The notes: a model not told the origin generated them from the letters alone. A DNA stretch of 64,000 bases from Ruminococcaceae bacterium UBA7080 (GCA_002493595.1 DKZG01000008.1:75112-139111); one strand, 5' to 3'; shown: positions 52,814 through 62,727, counted from the first letter of the stretch. Numbers and translations: made by a program.

Positions 52814-53713
52814 TTGACGGAATTAATTGAACTTTGTAAAAGGCTGAATTGCAGTTATGCGGAAAATGAACCTATGTCAAAGCACACCACTTTTAAAATT
52901 GGCGGTGCTGCAAGGCTTGTGGTTTATCCTGAAAGTGAGAAACAGATTGCTGATATTGTAAAGACTGCAAAGAAATCAGGAGTCAGACTTTTAACAATCG
53001 GCAATGGCTCAAATTTGCTGGTAGCTGATGAGGGAATAGATGCCTGTGTTATGATACTGGATGAGCATTTTTCGGATATTAAGCTGATTGATGACGAAAC
53101 TATATACGCCGGTGCGGGTACACTGCTCATAAAACTGTGCAGATTTGCTTATGAAAACAGTCTTTCCGGATTGGAATTTGCTTATGGAATACCGGGCTCC
53201 TGCGGCGGCGGTGCCTTTATGAATGCAGGTGCTTATGGCGGTGAAATGAAGGATGTTCTTTTAAAATGCAGCCATATTGATGAGTACGGCAATAAAGGTT
53301 TTCTGGAAGGTGACGCACTTAAGCTCTCTTACAGACATTCAGCGTACTATGATAATCATTGTATTATAACAGGTCTTTATCTGAAGCTGAAAAAGGAAGA
53401 TAAGAAAAAAATAAAGGAAAAGATGGATGAGCTTCTTTCCCGAAGGAAGGAAAAGCAGCCTTTAGAGTATCCATCAGCCGGTTCAACATTTAAGCGCCCC
53501 GAGGGCTATTTTGCAGGTGCTCTTATACAGGAGTGCGGACTGCGCGGCAAGAGTGTTGGTGGTGCACAGGTTAGTGAAAAGCACTGTGGTTTTGTTATCA
53601 ATAAAAATGGTGCAAGCTGCAGGGATGTACTTGATTTGTGCAAAATCTGCAGCGATACTGTGCTTGAAAAAAAAGGCATCAAGCTTGAAATGGAAATTAG
53701 AGTTACAAAATAA
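52814..53713 (+). CDS. murB: UDP-N-acetylenolpyruvoylglucosamine reductase MurB
   Basis: MurB makes UDP-MurNAc, using FAD and NADPH, in peptidoglycan synthesis. The 299-residue protein has KHTTFKIGG, LTIGNGSNLLV (FAD binding), YGIPGSCGGGAFMNAGAYGGE, the catalytic serine in AGSTFKRP and glutamate in SEKHCGFVIN. It is a type II-like enzyme. It starts at TTG 52814, seven bases after the glucokinase stop; an ATG-free, weak ribosome binding site suggests coupling to the upstream gene. Confidence 0.94.
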   Translation: MTELIELCKRLNCSYAENEPMSKHTTFKIGGAARLVVYPESEKQIADIVKTAKKSGVRLLTIGNGSNLLVADEGIDACVMILDEHFSDIKLIDDETIYAGAGTLLIKLCRFAYENSLSGLEFAYGIPGSCGGGAFMNAGAYGGEMKDVLLKCSHIDEYGNKGFLEGDALKLSYRHSAYYDNHCIITGLYLKLKKEDKKKIKEKMDELLSRRKEKQPLEYPSAGSTFKRPEGYFAGALIQECGLRGKSVGGAQVSEKHCGFVINKNGASCRDVLDLCKICSDTVLEKKGIKLEMEIRVTK

Positions 53714-53728
53714 AGCAGGAGAATAGTA

Positions 53729-54592
53729 TTGGAAAAAGAATTGGTAGTGCTTACAGGTGTAAGCGGAGCAGGTAAATCTACGGCAATGAGATTTTTGGAG
53801 GATGTAGGCTATTATTGTGTTGATAATATGCCCCCTCAGCTTATGGCAACTTTTATGAGCATTCTTGCTAAAAGTGATGAATATAAAAAGGTTGCAATTG
53901 TAATTGATGTTCGTTCAAATTATGTTTTCGGTAAACTGATTGAAAGTATTACTGAGGTTGAAGAGTATAATTACATTGTCAGAGTGATTTATCTTGATAT
54001 AAATGACAAGGAAGCTCTAAAACGATATAAACTTACACGAAGAAAGCATCCTTTCGCTGATAAATTTAACGGCAGTATTTCTCAGGCTATAAGTTATGAA
54101 AAGGAAATTCTTTCAACCTTAAGGGCACATGCCGGTCATGTGATTGATACATCCGATTTGGATGCTGCGAAACTGAGAGAGAGACTGACACAGATTTTGC
54201 TTGGCGATGACAGCAATGTTATGAATATTCACTGTATGTCATTTGGCTTTAAACATGGCATACCAAGTGAGGCGGATTTTGTAATTGATGTGCGTTGTCT
54301 GCCTAATCCGTATTGGGTTGATGCGTTTAGAAACAAAACCGGACTTGACAGTGAAGTACGTGATTATGTGTTTTCGTTTGATGCATCCAATGAACTTTTA
54401 AATAAGCTTGTTGATTTGCTTGACTTTCTCAATCCTTTATATATTAAAGAGGGAAAAAGTCAGATTGTTGTTGCTATTGGCTGCACAGGCGGAAATCACA
54501 GGAGCGTTGCTATTGCCGAGGCTCTTAAAGAGCATTTTTCTAAAAAATGGGATAATGTTTCTGCTTATCATCGTGATATAGACAGAAAGTGA
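53729..54592 (+). CDS. rapZ: RNase adapter protein RapZ (YvcJ)
   Basis: RapZ is a nucleotide-binding protein; in E. coli it targets the small RNA that controls GlmS, and in Bacillus (YvcJ) it hydrolyses GTP. The 287-residue protein has the P-loop GVSGAGKST at 9-17, VDNMPP, the C-terminal FGFKHGIP, DVRCLPNPYW and the GCTGGNHRSV motif. It starts at TTG 53729 with AGCAGGAGA seven bases ahead. In most Firmicutes rapZ is followed by yvcK (glmR) and whiA; here whiA follows directly. Confidence 0.95.
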   Translation: MEKELVVLTGVSGAGKSTAMRFLEDVGYYCVDNMPPQLMATFMSILAKSDEYKKVAIVIDVRSNYVFGKLIESITEVEEYNYIVRVIYLDINDKEALKRYKLTRRKHPFADKFNGSISQAISYEKEILSTLRAHAGHVIDTSDLDAAKLRERLTQILLGDDSNVMNIHCMSFGFKHGIPSEADFVIDVRCLPNPYWVDAFRNKTGLDSEVRDYVFSFDASNELLNKLVDLLDFLNPLYIKEGKSQIVVAIGCTGGNHRSVAIAEALKEHFSKKWDNVSAYHRDIDRK

Positions 54593-54633
54593 TTATGTAA
54601 TATCCCTAAACTAATTAAGCAGAGTGTAATAAA

Positions 54634-55524
54634 ATGTCGTTTTCACAGTGTGTAAAAAATGAACTTCTTGCAATTGAATATGAAAATAGCTGCTGTGAAA
54701 AGGCATTGCTTTATGGACTTTTAATTTTTGGCAAAAGCTTTTCTGTGTACGGTATCAGCATGCAGACGGAAAATGAGGGTATAGCATTATTATATAAAAA
54801 GCTTATAAAAAAACATTGCAATGTTAAATGTGATGTTAAAACGTCACCTAAGGGCAGAAGCTTTTCCGTAAATATCGAAGCAAAAAACGACTGTGACAAA
54901 ATTCTTGGGGTGTTCGGTCATACTGATAAGGGAAGTCTTAAAATAAACCATTCGAATTTTGACTGCATGAATTGTGCGAAGGCTTTTTTGGCAGGAGCTT
55001 TTTTATCCTGCGGAACCGTATCAGATCCGAAAAAGGATTATCATTTAGAATTTACAATACCATATATGAATCTGTCAAAAAGTCTGATTACGCTTTTGGA
55101 GGAGACGGAGCTTATTCCGAAGCTTTCGAACAGAAAGGGATACAATATTGTTTATTTTAAAGGCAGCAGAGCTATAGAGGATTGTCTTTATCTTATGGGT
55201 GCATCATCAGCAATGTTTGAAATGATGAATATTGAAATTGTTAAGGATTTTAGAAATAAAGCAAATCGCACTGCTAACTGCGAAACGGCCAATATAGATA
55301 AAACGGTTAAGGCAAGCTATTTTCATATTGCAGCTATTGAAAAGATAGAAAGCAGCAAGGGGCTTGATTACCTGAAAAAGGATTTAAAGGAAATGGCAAT
55401 TTTAAGACGCGATAATCCGGAAGCGTCTTTGGCGGAACTTTCCGGTCTCAGTGGCTTGTCACGTTCGGGTGTTAATCACAGACTGAAAAGAATTGTTGAA
55501 ATTGCCGATGGTATTAACAGCTAA
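54634..55524 (+). CDS. whiA: Sporulation/cell division regulator WhiA
   Basis: The 296-residue protein has the two parts of WhiA: a degenerate LAGLIDADG homing-endonuclease-like domain (about 1-205, with CMNCAKAFLAGAFLSCGTVSDPKKDYHLEF in pieces) and a C-terminal helix-turn-helix (about 245-290, with LAELSGLSGLSRSGVNHRLKR in pieces). It is known as a DNA-binding factor in chromosome segregation and, in Streptomyces, sporulation. It lies 41 bases after rapZ and 17 before dnaE. Confidence 0.95.
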   Translation: MSFSQCVKNELLAIEYENSCCEKALLYGLLIFGKSFSVYGISMQTENEGIALLYKKLIKKHCNVKCDVKTSPKGRSFSVNIEAKNDCDKILGVFGHTDKGSLKINHSNFDCMNCAKAFLAGAFLSCGTVSDPKKDYHLEFTIPYMNLSKSLITLLEETELIPKLSNRKGYNIVYFKGSRAIEDCLYLMGASSAMFEMMNIEIVKDFRNKANRTANCETANIDKTVKASYFHIAAIEKIESSKGLDYLKKDLKEMAILRRDNPEASLAELSGLSGLSRSGVNHRLKRIVEIADGINS

Positions 55525-55541
55525 AAGGAAGAAAAAATAAT

Positions 55542-58500
55542 ATGTTTACTCATTTGCATACACATACTGAATTTTCACTGCTTGACGGCGCATGTCGTAT
55601 TGAACAGCTAATCAGTCATGCAAAGAGTCTCAATATGCAGTCTCTTGCTATTACGGATCACGGTAATATGTATGGGGCTGTTGATTTTTATAAGGCATGC
55701 AGGAAAGAGGGTATAAAGCCTATTATAGGCTGTGAGGTATATGTGGCAGCGCGTACAAGATTTGACAAGGATAAGCTGCTTGACAAAGAATATAATCATC
55801 TGATTTTGCTTTGTAAAAATGAGACGGGATATAAAAATCTTATTCATATGGTATCAAAGGCTTTTACGGAAGGCTTTTATTTTAAACCGAGGCTTGACCG
55901 CGATTTGCTTGAGCGGCATAGTGAGGGTCTTATTTGTCTTTCTGCCTGCTTAGCGGGTGAGATACCTCAGGCTCTTTTGCAAAAGGATTATGAAAAAGCC
56001 AAAAACACTGCCATTTGGTATAACGAAATTTTCGGCGAAGGCAATTATTATCTGGAATTGCAAAATCACGGACTCCCGGAGCAGCTTTCGGTTAACGAGG
56101 GCATTAAGCGAATTGCGAGAGAAACGGGTATACCGCTTGTAGCTACCAATGATGTGCATTATATTGAACAGGAGGATGCAAAAATTCAGCAGGTTCTGAT
56201 TTGCATCGCTACTAATCATGTAATCGGTGACGATACAGGCCTTGAATTTCATTCTGATGAGTTTTATTTAAAAAGTGAACAGGAGATGCGTGAGCTTTTT
56301 AAAGATACGCCTCAGGCTATTGAAAATACGCAGATCATTGCACAGCAGTGTAATTTTGATTTCGAATTCGGTACAACAAAGCTGCCGTATTATGAAACAC
56401 CTGATCATATGAATCATTTTGATTATTTTAAAATGCTTTGTATGCAGGGAATGAAAAAAAGATATGGTGAAAATCCGCCCGCTGCATATTATGAAAGACT
56501 TGATTATGAGCTTGATACAGTAGAAAAAATGGGCTATACCGATTATTATCTTATTGTTGCTGATTTTGTGTCCTTTGCCAAAAGCAAGAATATTCCCGTT
56601 GGACCGGGAAGAGGCTCGGGTGCAGGCTCAATTGCCGCATATTGTATGGGTATAACGGATTTGGATCCGATGAAGTACAGCCTTATTTTTGAACGCTTTT
56701 TAAATCCTGAGCGTGTGTCAATGCCTGATTTTGATATTGATTTTTGCTATGAAAGACGCGGCGAAGTTATTGAATATGTAACGGAAAAGTACGGTTCAGA
56801 CCGCGTTGCACAAATTGTTACCTTTGGTACACTTGCTACCCGTGCAGCAATACGTGATGTGGGCAGGGCAATGGGAATGCCTTATGCAACAGTAGATGCG
56901 GTTGCAAAGCTTGTTCCCGGTGATTTTCATATTACAATTGACCAGGCAGTTAAAAAATCCAAGGAGCTTGCCCAGCTGATGCGTGAAAATCAGCAGGTAA
57001 ACGAGCTTATTGAAACGGCACGTAAGGTAGAGGGGATGCCTCGCAATACATCTACACATGCGGCAGGAGTGGTTATTACACATAATCCTGTGTCAACCTA
57101 TGTTCCTCTCGCGACAAATGACGGTGTGCCTGTAACACAGTACATTATGACAACGCTTGAGGAACTCGGCCTGCTTAAAATGGATTTTCTCGGATTGAGG
57201 ACCCTTACGGTTATTGACGATGCTTCAAAGGCAGCAGGTGTGGATATAGATGCGATTTCGATTGATGACGAAAATGTGTATAAGCTGTTTGCAAGAGGAC
57301 AGACAGAGGGTATATTCCAGTTTGAGTCATCCGGAATGAAGCAGATGCTTATGAATTTAAAACCTACGGCTTTGGAAGATTTAATTGCTGCTACATCACT
57401 TTACAGACCGGGACCTGCCAAACAGATTGATGCTTTTGTTGAAAACTCTTATAATCCGGGACAGATAAGGTATATAACCGAAAAGCTTAGACCGATACTT
57501 GAAAATACTTATGGATGTATGGTTTATCAAGAACAGGTAATGCAGATTTTTCGTGAGCTGGCAGGTTATTCTTATGGCCGAGCTGACATTGTTCGTCGTG
57601 CTATGAGCAAAAAAAAGCTTGATGTTATGGAGCGGGAACGGGAAACCTTTATTTCAGGCTGTGAAAAAAATGCAATTGATAAAAAGGCGGCCAATATAAT
57701 TTTTGACCAGATGTCCGATTTTGCAAAGTATGCGTTCAATAAATCTCATGCTGCCTGCTATGCACTGGTTGCGTATCAAACGGCATATCTTAAATGTTAT
57801 TATCCGGCTGAATTTATGGCCGCTCTTATGACTTCGGTGCTTGATCAGACAAATAAAATTGCACGCTATACAGCTGAATGCAAGCGAATTGGTCTGCGCC
57901 TCGGACCGCCTGACATTAACAAATCCATGAAGGGCTTTACAGCTAATGGAAGAGTAATAAACTATGGTCTTTTAGGTATTAAAAATGTTGGATCGGATTT
58001 TATAGATGAGGTTGTTAAGCAACGCAGTAACGGACCTTTTACAGACTTGACAGATTTTTGCAGGCGTATGCAGGAAGGACATTTTAATCGCCGTGCCGTT
58101 GAAAGTCTTATACGCTGCGGTGCGATGGATTGTTTTGATTGCAATAGGCGTCAGATGCTTCAGGCATTGCCTGCACTTATTTCCAATCTTGAAAATTACA
58201 GACAAAATACGCGCTATGGCCAGGTAGGATTTTTTGATTTGGGTCAGGGTGATGTAATGTCCTTTGATGTTGAAATGCCGGATGTTGCTGAATTCCCTCA
58301 AAATGAGCTGCTTAAGATGGAAAAGGATATGACAGGGCTTTATCTGTCCGGGCATCCGATGGATAAGTATGCCGATATTTGTAAAAATTCAGGCTATGCT
58401 TATACTATAGATTTGATTGAAGCGGAAAAGGACACCATGTCCAAATACAAAGATAAAAGTTTTGTGAAGCTTTGCGCTATTATTACGCATGTAACCGTTA

Positions 58501-58976
58501 AGCAAACGCGAAACGGTGCAGCAATGGCATTTGTTACTGCTGAAGATTTGTACGGTTCTATTGAAATTATTGTATTTCCAAAAACGCTTGAACAATTTTC
58601 CCAGCTGCTTTTTGAAGGTAACGTGATAAGCGTTTCAGGTACACTATCTCTTGAAGAGCAAAAGGATGCAAAAATATTGGCGAATGATATTTCACTTCCA
58701 CCGTCTGAAACTGCTTTAAATACCATGGATAATAAAGAGCATAAAAAAAGAAGACGCGGTCTTTTTTTAAGATTTAAGGATGAAAGTGACCCCAACATTT
58801 ATCTTGCAAAAAGAGTAACTGCTATATTTGATGGGGGAATTCCGCTTTATTTTTACTATTTGGACAGTGGGAAATATGAATTGCAGCCAAGAACGGATTT
58901 TGTTGAGGTTAATCAAACGGAATTGGAAGAGCTTAAAAGGATTCTCGGTAATGAGAATGTTGTGTATGTTGATTAA
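55542..58976 (+). CDS. dnaE: DNA polymerase III alpha subunit DnaE
   Basis: A 1144-residue replicative polymerase of the DnaE type (Firmicutes also have PolC). It has the N-terminal PHP domain (FTHLHTHTEFSLLDGA start), GPGRGSGAGSIAAYC, the catalytic aspartates in MPDFDIDF (about 393-399), the helix-hairpin-helix region (about 800-860), the OB fold (about 960-1040) and a short C-terminal domain. AAGGAAG precedes the ATG. Its place behind whiA and ahead of pfkA is common in Clostridia. Confidence 0.97.
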   Translation: MFTHLHTHTEFSLLDGACRIEQLISHAKSLNMQSLAITDHGNMYGAVDFYKACRKEGIKPIIGCEVYVAARTRFDKDKLLDKEYNHLILLCKNETGYKNLIHMVSKAFTEGFYFKPRLDRDLLERHSEGLICLSACLAGEIPQALLQKDYEKAKNTAIWYNEIFGEGNYYLELQNHGLPEQLSVNEGIKRIARETGIPLVATNDVHYIEQEDAKIQQVLICIATNHVIGDDTGLEFHSDEFYLKSEQEMRELFKDTPQAIENTQIIAQQCNFDFEFGTTKLPYYETPDHMNHFDYFKMLCMQGMKKRYGENPPAAYYERLDYELDTVEKMGYTDYYLIVADFVSFAKSKNIPVGPGRGSGAGSIAAYCMGITDLDPMKYSLIFERFLNPERVSMPDFDIDFCYERRGEVIEYVTEKYGSDRVAQIVTFGTLATRAAIRDVGRAMGMPYATVDAVAKLVPGDFHITIDQAVKKSKELAQLMRENQQVNELIETARKVEGMPRNTSTHAAGVVITHNPVSTYVPLATNDGVPVTQYIMTTLEELGLLKMDFLGLRTLTVIDDASKAAGVDIDAISIDDENVYKLFARGQTEGIFQFESSGMKQMLMNLKPTALEDLIAATSLYRPGPAKQIDAFVENSYNPGQIRYITEKLRPILENTYGCMVYQEQVMQIFRELAGYSYGRADIVRRAMSKKKLDVMERERETFISGCEKNAIDKKAANIIFDQMSDFAKYAFNKSHAACYALVAYQTAYLKCYYPAEFMAALMTSVLDQTNKIARYTAECKRIGLRLGPPDINKSMKGFTANGRVINYGLLGIKNVGSDFIDEVVKQRSNGPFTDLTDFCRRMQEGHFNRRAVESLIRCGAMDCFDCNRRQMLQALPALISNLENYRQNTRYGQVGFFDLGQGDVMSFDVEMPDVAEFPQNELLKMEKDMTGLYLSGHPMDKYADICKNSGYAYTIDLIEAEKDTMSKYKDKSFVKLCAIITHVTVKQTRNGAAMAFVTAEDLYGSIEIIVFPKTLEQFSQLLFEGNVISVSGTLSLEEQKDAKILANDISLPPSETALNTMDNKEHKKRRRGLFLRFKDESDPNIYLAKRVTAIFDGGIPLYFYYLDSGKYELQPRTDFVEVNQTELEELKRILGNENVVYVD

Positions 58977-59007
58977 AACGAAATGGTGAGAAAAAAGCGG
59001 ACAATAC

Positions 59008-59036
59008 TTGACATTTTTGCTTACTGATATTAAAAT
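59008..59036 (+). promoter_or_regulatory. Promoter of pfkA
   Basis: TTGACA (59008-59013) and TAAAAT (59031-59036), 17-base spacing, about 70 bases before the ATG. Confidence 0.75.
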
Positions 59037-59104
59037 ATAATGTATTGTTTTGTTTTTATTGTCGCGATTATTGGCGGCATTATAAAATTAGGAGGATACT
59101 GATT

Positions 59105-60070
59105 ATGAAAACAATTGCGGTATTAACAAGCGGAGGCGACGCACCCGGCATGAATGCTGCTATTCGTGCTGTTGTTCGTACTGCCTGCGAGAATGGTATA
59201 AAGGTATATGGTGTAATCAGAGGATATAATGGTCTTATAAACGGTGATTTTATTGAGATGGATCTTCGCTCCGTTTCAGATATCATAAACAGAGGCGGCA
59301 CAATTCTTTATTCAGCACGCTCGGTTGAGTTTGCTACGGAAGAAGGTATGCGCAAGGCTATACGCACATGCCAGGAATGGGGAATTGAAGGCGTGGTTGT
59401 TATCGGCGGTGACGGCTCATTTCGCGGTGCAAGAGATTTGTCCGAAAGAGGAATTCCGTGTGTGGGTATTCCGGGTACAATTGATAACGATATTGCATGC
59501 TGTGATTACACGATTGGTTATGATACTTGTCTTAATACAATTATGGAGCTGGTTGACAGGCTTCGCGATACATCAGAATCTCACGATAGATGCTCTGTTA
59601 TTGAGGTTATGGGCAGACGCGCAGGTTATCTTGCTCTTAATGCAGGTATTGCCTGCGGTGCAACATCAATTTTAATTCCTGAGGTTTCCTTTGATATCGA
59701 AAAGCATGTTATTGAAAGAATGCAAAAAACCCAGCGAACAGATAAAAAACATTTTATTATTATTGTAGCTGAGGGTTGCGGAGTTAATATCGAGGATTTA
59801 GCAGATGAGATAGAGAAGAAAACAGGTGTTGAAACACGTCCGACAATTCTCGGCCACACACAGCGCGGCGGATATCCGACTGTTAAGGACAGAGTAATGG
59901 CGACACGTATGGGCAACTATGCTGTTAAGCTTCTTATGAACAATATCGGTAACCGGGTGGTTGCTTCCAAGAAGGAAGATGTTATTGATTACGATATTTT
60001 TGATGCACTCAATATGAGTAAATCCATTGATATGGAGCTTTATGATATTGCTCACGAGGTTTCCATTTAA
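59105..60070 (+). CDS. pfkA: ATP-dependent 6-phosphofructokinase PfkA
   Basis: PfkA commits fructose-6-phosphate to glycolysis. The 321-residue protein is of normal length with GGDAPGMNAAIRA (ATP site), VIGGDGSFRGA, the catalytic GTIDNDI, and VEVMGRRAGYLA. GDAPG with GGDGS marks the ATP-using, not the pyrophosphate-using, type. The ATG at 59105 has TTAGGAGGAT; upstream in-frame starts are not used. It has its own promoter and terminator. Confidence 0.97.
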   Translation: MKTIAVLTSGGDAPGMNAAIRAVVRTACENGIKVYGVIRGYNGLINGDFIEMDLRSVSDIINRGGTILYSARSVEFATEEGMRKAIRTCQEWGIEGVVVIGGDGSFRGARDLSERGIPCVGIPGTIDNDIACCDYTIGYDTCLNTIMELVDRLRDTSESHDRCSVIEVMGRRAGYLALNAGIACGATSILIPEVSFDIEKHVIERMQKTQRTDKKHFIIIVAEGCGVNIEDLADEIEKKTGVETRPTILGHTQRGGYPTVKDRVMATRMGNYAVKLLMNNIGNRVVASKKEDVIDYDIFDALNMSKSIDMELYDIAHEVSI

Positions 60071-60081
60071 AATACATATCT

Positions 60082-60124
60082 GCCGGGATATATCTGAGAA
60101 GTTTATATCCCGGCTGTTTTTTTA
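60082..60124 (+). terminator. Intrinsic terminator after pfkA
   Basis: Eleven-bp stem GCCGGGATATA / TATATCCCGGC with an 11-base loop and a T-run. Confidence 0.85.
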
Positions 60125-60141
60125 GAAATGAGGTGATTGTT

Positions 60142-61416
60142 ATGCCTGAAATTAAATGTCCGAATTGCGGTGGGATTTTTCAAGTCGATGAATCAGGATA
60201 TGCTGAAATCGTGGCGCAGGTGCGTACTGCCGAATTCAACAGAGAGATAACGGAAAAACGCAATAGCTTTGATATTGAAAAGGAACAGGCGGTTAAGCTG
60301 GCACGTTTAGAGGAAAAAAACAAAGCGAAAGAGAGTATTTCTCGGAAAGATGAAGAAATTGTAACGCTTAAGACCAGATTGGAACACACTAAAACAGAGG
60401 AAGCAGTAAAAGCGAAAGATGCGCTTGCGAAAAAAGACAATGAAATTCTTGCTTTGAAGCATCAGTTAGAAAGTTTTAAGTCACAGTTGGAGCTTGCTGT
60501 AAAAAATGCTGTGTCGGATGCAGAAAAACAGCGGGACTTGCTTAGCAGTGAACTGGAAATACAGAAACAAAAGCATATTAATGAAGAGAATTCGCTTAAA
60601 GAAAGATATGAAATGCAACTTGCACTTAAGGATGAGGAAGTGCAGCGGTATAAGGATTTTAAGTTGAGACTGTCTACAAAAATGCTTGGCGAAAGTCTGG
60701 AGCAGCATTGTGAGACGGAATTCAACAGAATTAGGATGACTGCTTTTCCCAAGGCCTATTTCGAGAAGGATAATGATAGCTCAAAAGGCAATAAGGGTGA
60801 TTACATTTTTCGCGAATTTGATGACGAAGGAAATGAAATCATTTCTATTATGTTTGAAATGAAAAATCAGCAGGATGAAACATCAACAAAAAAGAAAAAT
60901 GAGGATTTCTTTAAAAAGCTTGATAAAGACCGTAATGATAAAGCATGCGAGTATGCTGTTTTGGTTTCTATGCTTGAGCCTGAGAGTGAGCTTTATAATA
61001 ACGGGATTGTAGATGTTTCTTATCAATATAAAAAGATGTATGTGATAAGACCCCAGTTTTTTATACTCATCATAACGCTGCTTCGCAATGCAGCACTGAA
61101 TTCAATGGATTATAAGAGAGAACTGGCGGTTATACGCAATCAGAATATTGATATCACGCATTTTGAGGAAAATATGGAGTCGTTTAAAAACGGATTTTCA
61201 CGTAATTTCAGACTGGCAAGCGAAAAGTTTCAAACAGCTATTGATGAAATTGACAAAACAATTGACCATCTTCAAAAAACAAAAAAAGCACTTCTTTCGT
61301 CGGAAAATAATCTAAGGCTCGCAAATGACAAGGTGCAGGATTTAACGATAAAAAAATTAACAAAAGGCAATTCTACAATGAAGGCTAAATTTGATGAATT
61401 GAAAAATAACGGTTAA
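60142..61416 (+). CDS. DUF2130 protein: zinc-ribbon, coiled coil and RmuC/REase-like domain
   Basis: The 424-residue protein begins with a short zinc-ribbon-like start (MPEIKCPNCGG, one CxxC only), followed by a long charged coiled coil (about 30-190), a compact domain (about 190-310) with KGDYIFREF then IMFEMKNQQ, and a C-terminal coiled coil. The D plus E-x-K spacing in the middle domain resembles the PD-(D/E)xK nuclease core seen in RmuC, so it may act on DNA. The family is widespread and its role is unknown. The ATG at 60142 follows GAGGTGATTG. Confidence 0.8.
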   Translation: MPEIKCPNCGGIFQVDESGYAEIVAQVRTAEFNREITEKRNSFDIEKEQAVKLARLEEKNKAKESISRKDEEIVTLKTRLEHTKTEEAVKAKDALAKKDNEILALKHQLESFKSQLELAVKNAVSDAEKQRDLLSSELEIQKQKHINEENSLKERYEMQLALKDEEVQRYKDFKLRLSTKMLGESLEQHCETEFNRIRMTAFPKAYFEKDNDSSKGNKGDYIFREFDDEGNEIISIMFEMKNQQDETSTKKKNEDFFKKLDKDRNDKACEYAVLVSMLEPESELYNNGIVDVSYQYKKMYVIRPQFFILIITLLRNAALNSMDYKRELAVIRNQNIDITHFEENMESFKNGFSRNFRLASEKFQTAIDEIDKTIDHLQKTKKALLSSENNLRLANDKVQDLTIKKLTKGNSTMKAKFDELKNNG

Positions 61417-61468
61417 GCAAAATGAAAATAATGTATTTTAAATTTCAATAAAATTATTTTAAATTTTT

Positions 61469-61499
61469 AAGGACATCTTTGAGATGTCCTTATTTTTTT
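61469..61499 (+). terminator. Intrinsic terminator after the DUF2130 gene
   Basis: Ten-bp stem AAGGACATCT / AGATGTCCTT, three-base loop, and seven T. Confidence 0.85.
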
Positions 61500-61524
61500 G
61501 TCAATACTATATTCGGTGATTTAT

Positions 61525-62727
61525 TTGAAAAAGTTTATTCGTGTAGCTGATGTGTGCATTGCAGCCTTTTTGATTTTTGTGTACAGCTTAATAGGATTTG
61601 GTGATTTATGTCTTCCAAATCAAATTTCGTCATATTCCTCAAAAGGAATAAGTTATAAAAGTATATATACAGTTGATGTTGAGCAAAGTGCACTGGTTGA
61701 TTTTCAAAATAACAAGCGTGTGTCACCGATAGAGGGTGAAATAAAGCTTTTGGGTATTTTTCCCGTAAAGTCAGCAAGAATCAATCAGGAGGAAGAAAAA
61801 CGCGTTTATGTGAGCGGTGAAAGTTTCGGCATAAAGCTTTATACTGACGGTGTTATCGTTGTGGGTACAAGAGATGTTGAAACCGCTGATGGAAAAAGCA
61901 ATCCGGCTAAAAAAGCCGGTATTGAAAAAGGTGACATTATCGTAAGCATTAATAATGTAAAAATGACATCCTCATCACAGGTTGAGGAGACTTTTAACGA
62001 TAATAACGGTAAGGATTATCGAATTAAAGTTAAGAGAAACGGGAATTATAAAAATTTCACGTTGACACCTGTTTATTCTCAGTCGGAAGGCAAGTTCAAG
62101 GTAGGCATTTGGGTACGAGACTCGACTGCCGGAATAGGAACAGTTACTTTTTATAATTCAGAAAATAACAGTATAGCTGCCCTTGGACATCCCATAACAG
62201 ATGTAGATACCAATGATATCATGCCTATTTTAAACGGAGAGGCAGTAAAAGCAAATGTAACAAAGCTGTATAAAAGCACAAACGGTGAAGCAGGATCGCT
62301 TTGCTGCGATTTTACAAATGAAGTCATCGGTAGCCTGAGCGTCAACAGTAACTGTGGGATATACGGAAAATTTGACTGCAGTCTTGTCGGCAAACGTCTT
62401 TATAAGGTGGCGGCTGCACAGGAAATTGAAAAGGGAAGCGCCCAGCTTTTATGCACTGTTGATGACAAGGGACCTCAGCTTTATGATGTGGAGATTACCA
62501 GAGTTTCCTACAGAGAGAATAATGATGAGAAGAATATGGTAATTAAAGTGACTGATAAAAATCTCATTGAAAAGACAGGCGGTATTGTTCAGGGAATGAG
62601 CGGCTCACCGATTATTCAAAACGGAAAACTTGTAGGCGCATTGACGCATGTAATTGTAGATAAGCCGGAGAAGGGTTACGCAATATTTGCCGAGAAAATG
62701 GTGGAAAAGTCAAAAGAAGTTAAATAA
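61525..62727 (+). CDS. spoIVB: SpoIVB peptidase (S55 family)
   Basis: SpoIVB is secreted by the forespore and starts the proteolytic signal that activates sigma-K in the mother cell. The 400-residue protein (from TTG 61525, preceded by TCGGTGAT) has an N-terminal anchor (about 8-28), a PDZ domain (about 100-175), and an S55 protease with the histidine near 222 in ALGHPITD and the serine near 359 in GMSGSP. Just downstream lies spo0A, the usual order in spore formers. Confidence 0.94.
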   Translation: MKKFIRVADVCIAAFLIFVYSLIGFGDLCLPNQISSYSSKGISYKSIYTVDVEQSALVDFQNNKRVSPIEGEIKLLGIFPVKSARINQEEEKRVYVSGESFGIKLYTDGVIVVGTRDVETADGKSNPAKKAGIEKGDIIVSINNVKMTSSSQVEETFNDNNGKDYRIKVKRNGNYKNFTLTPVYSQSEGKFKVGIWVRDSTAGIGTVTFYNSENNSIAALGHPITDVDTNDIMPILNGEAVKANVTKLYKSTNGEAGSLCCDFTNEVIGSLSVNSNCGIYGKFDCSLVGKRLYKVAAAQEIEKGSAQLLCTVDDKGPQLYDVEITRVSYRENNDEKNMVIKVTDKNLIEKTGGIVQGMSGSPIIQNGKLVGALTHVIVDKPEKGYAIFAEKMVEKSKEVK

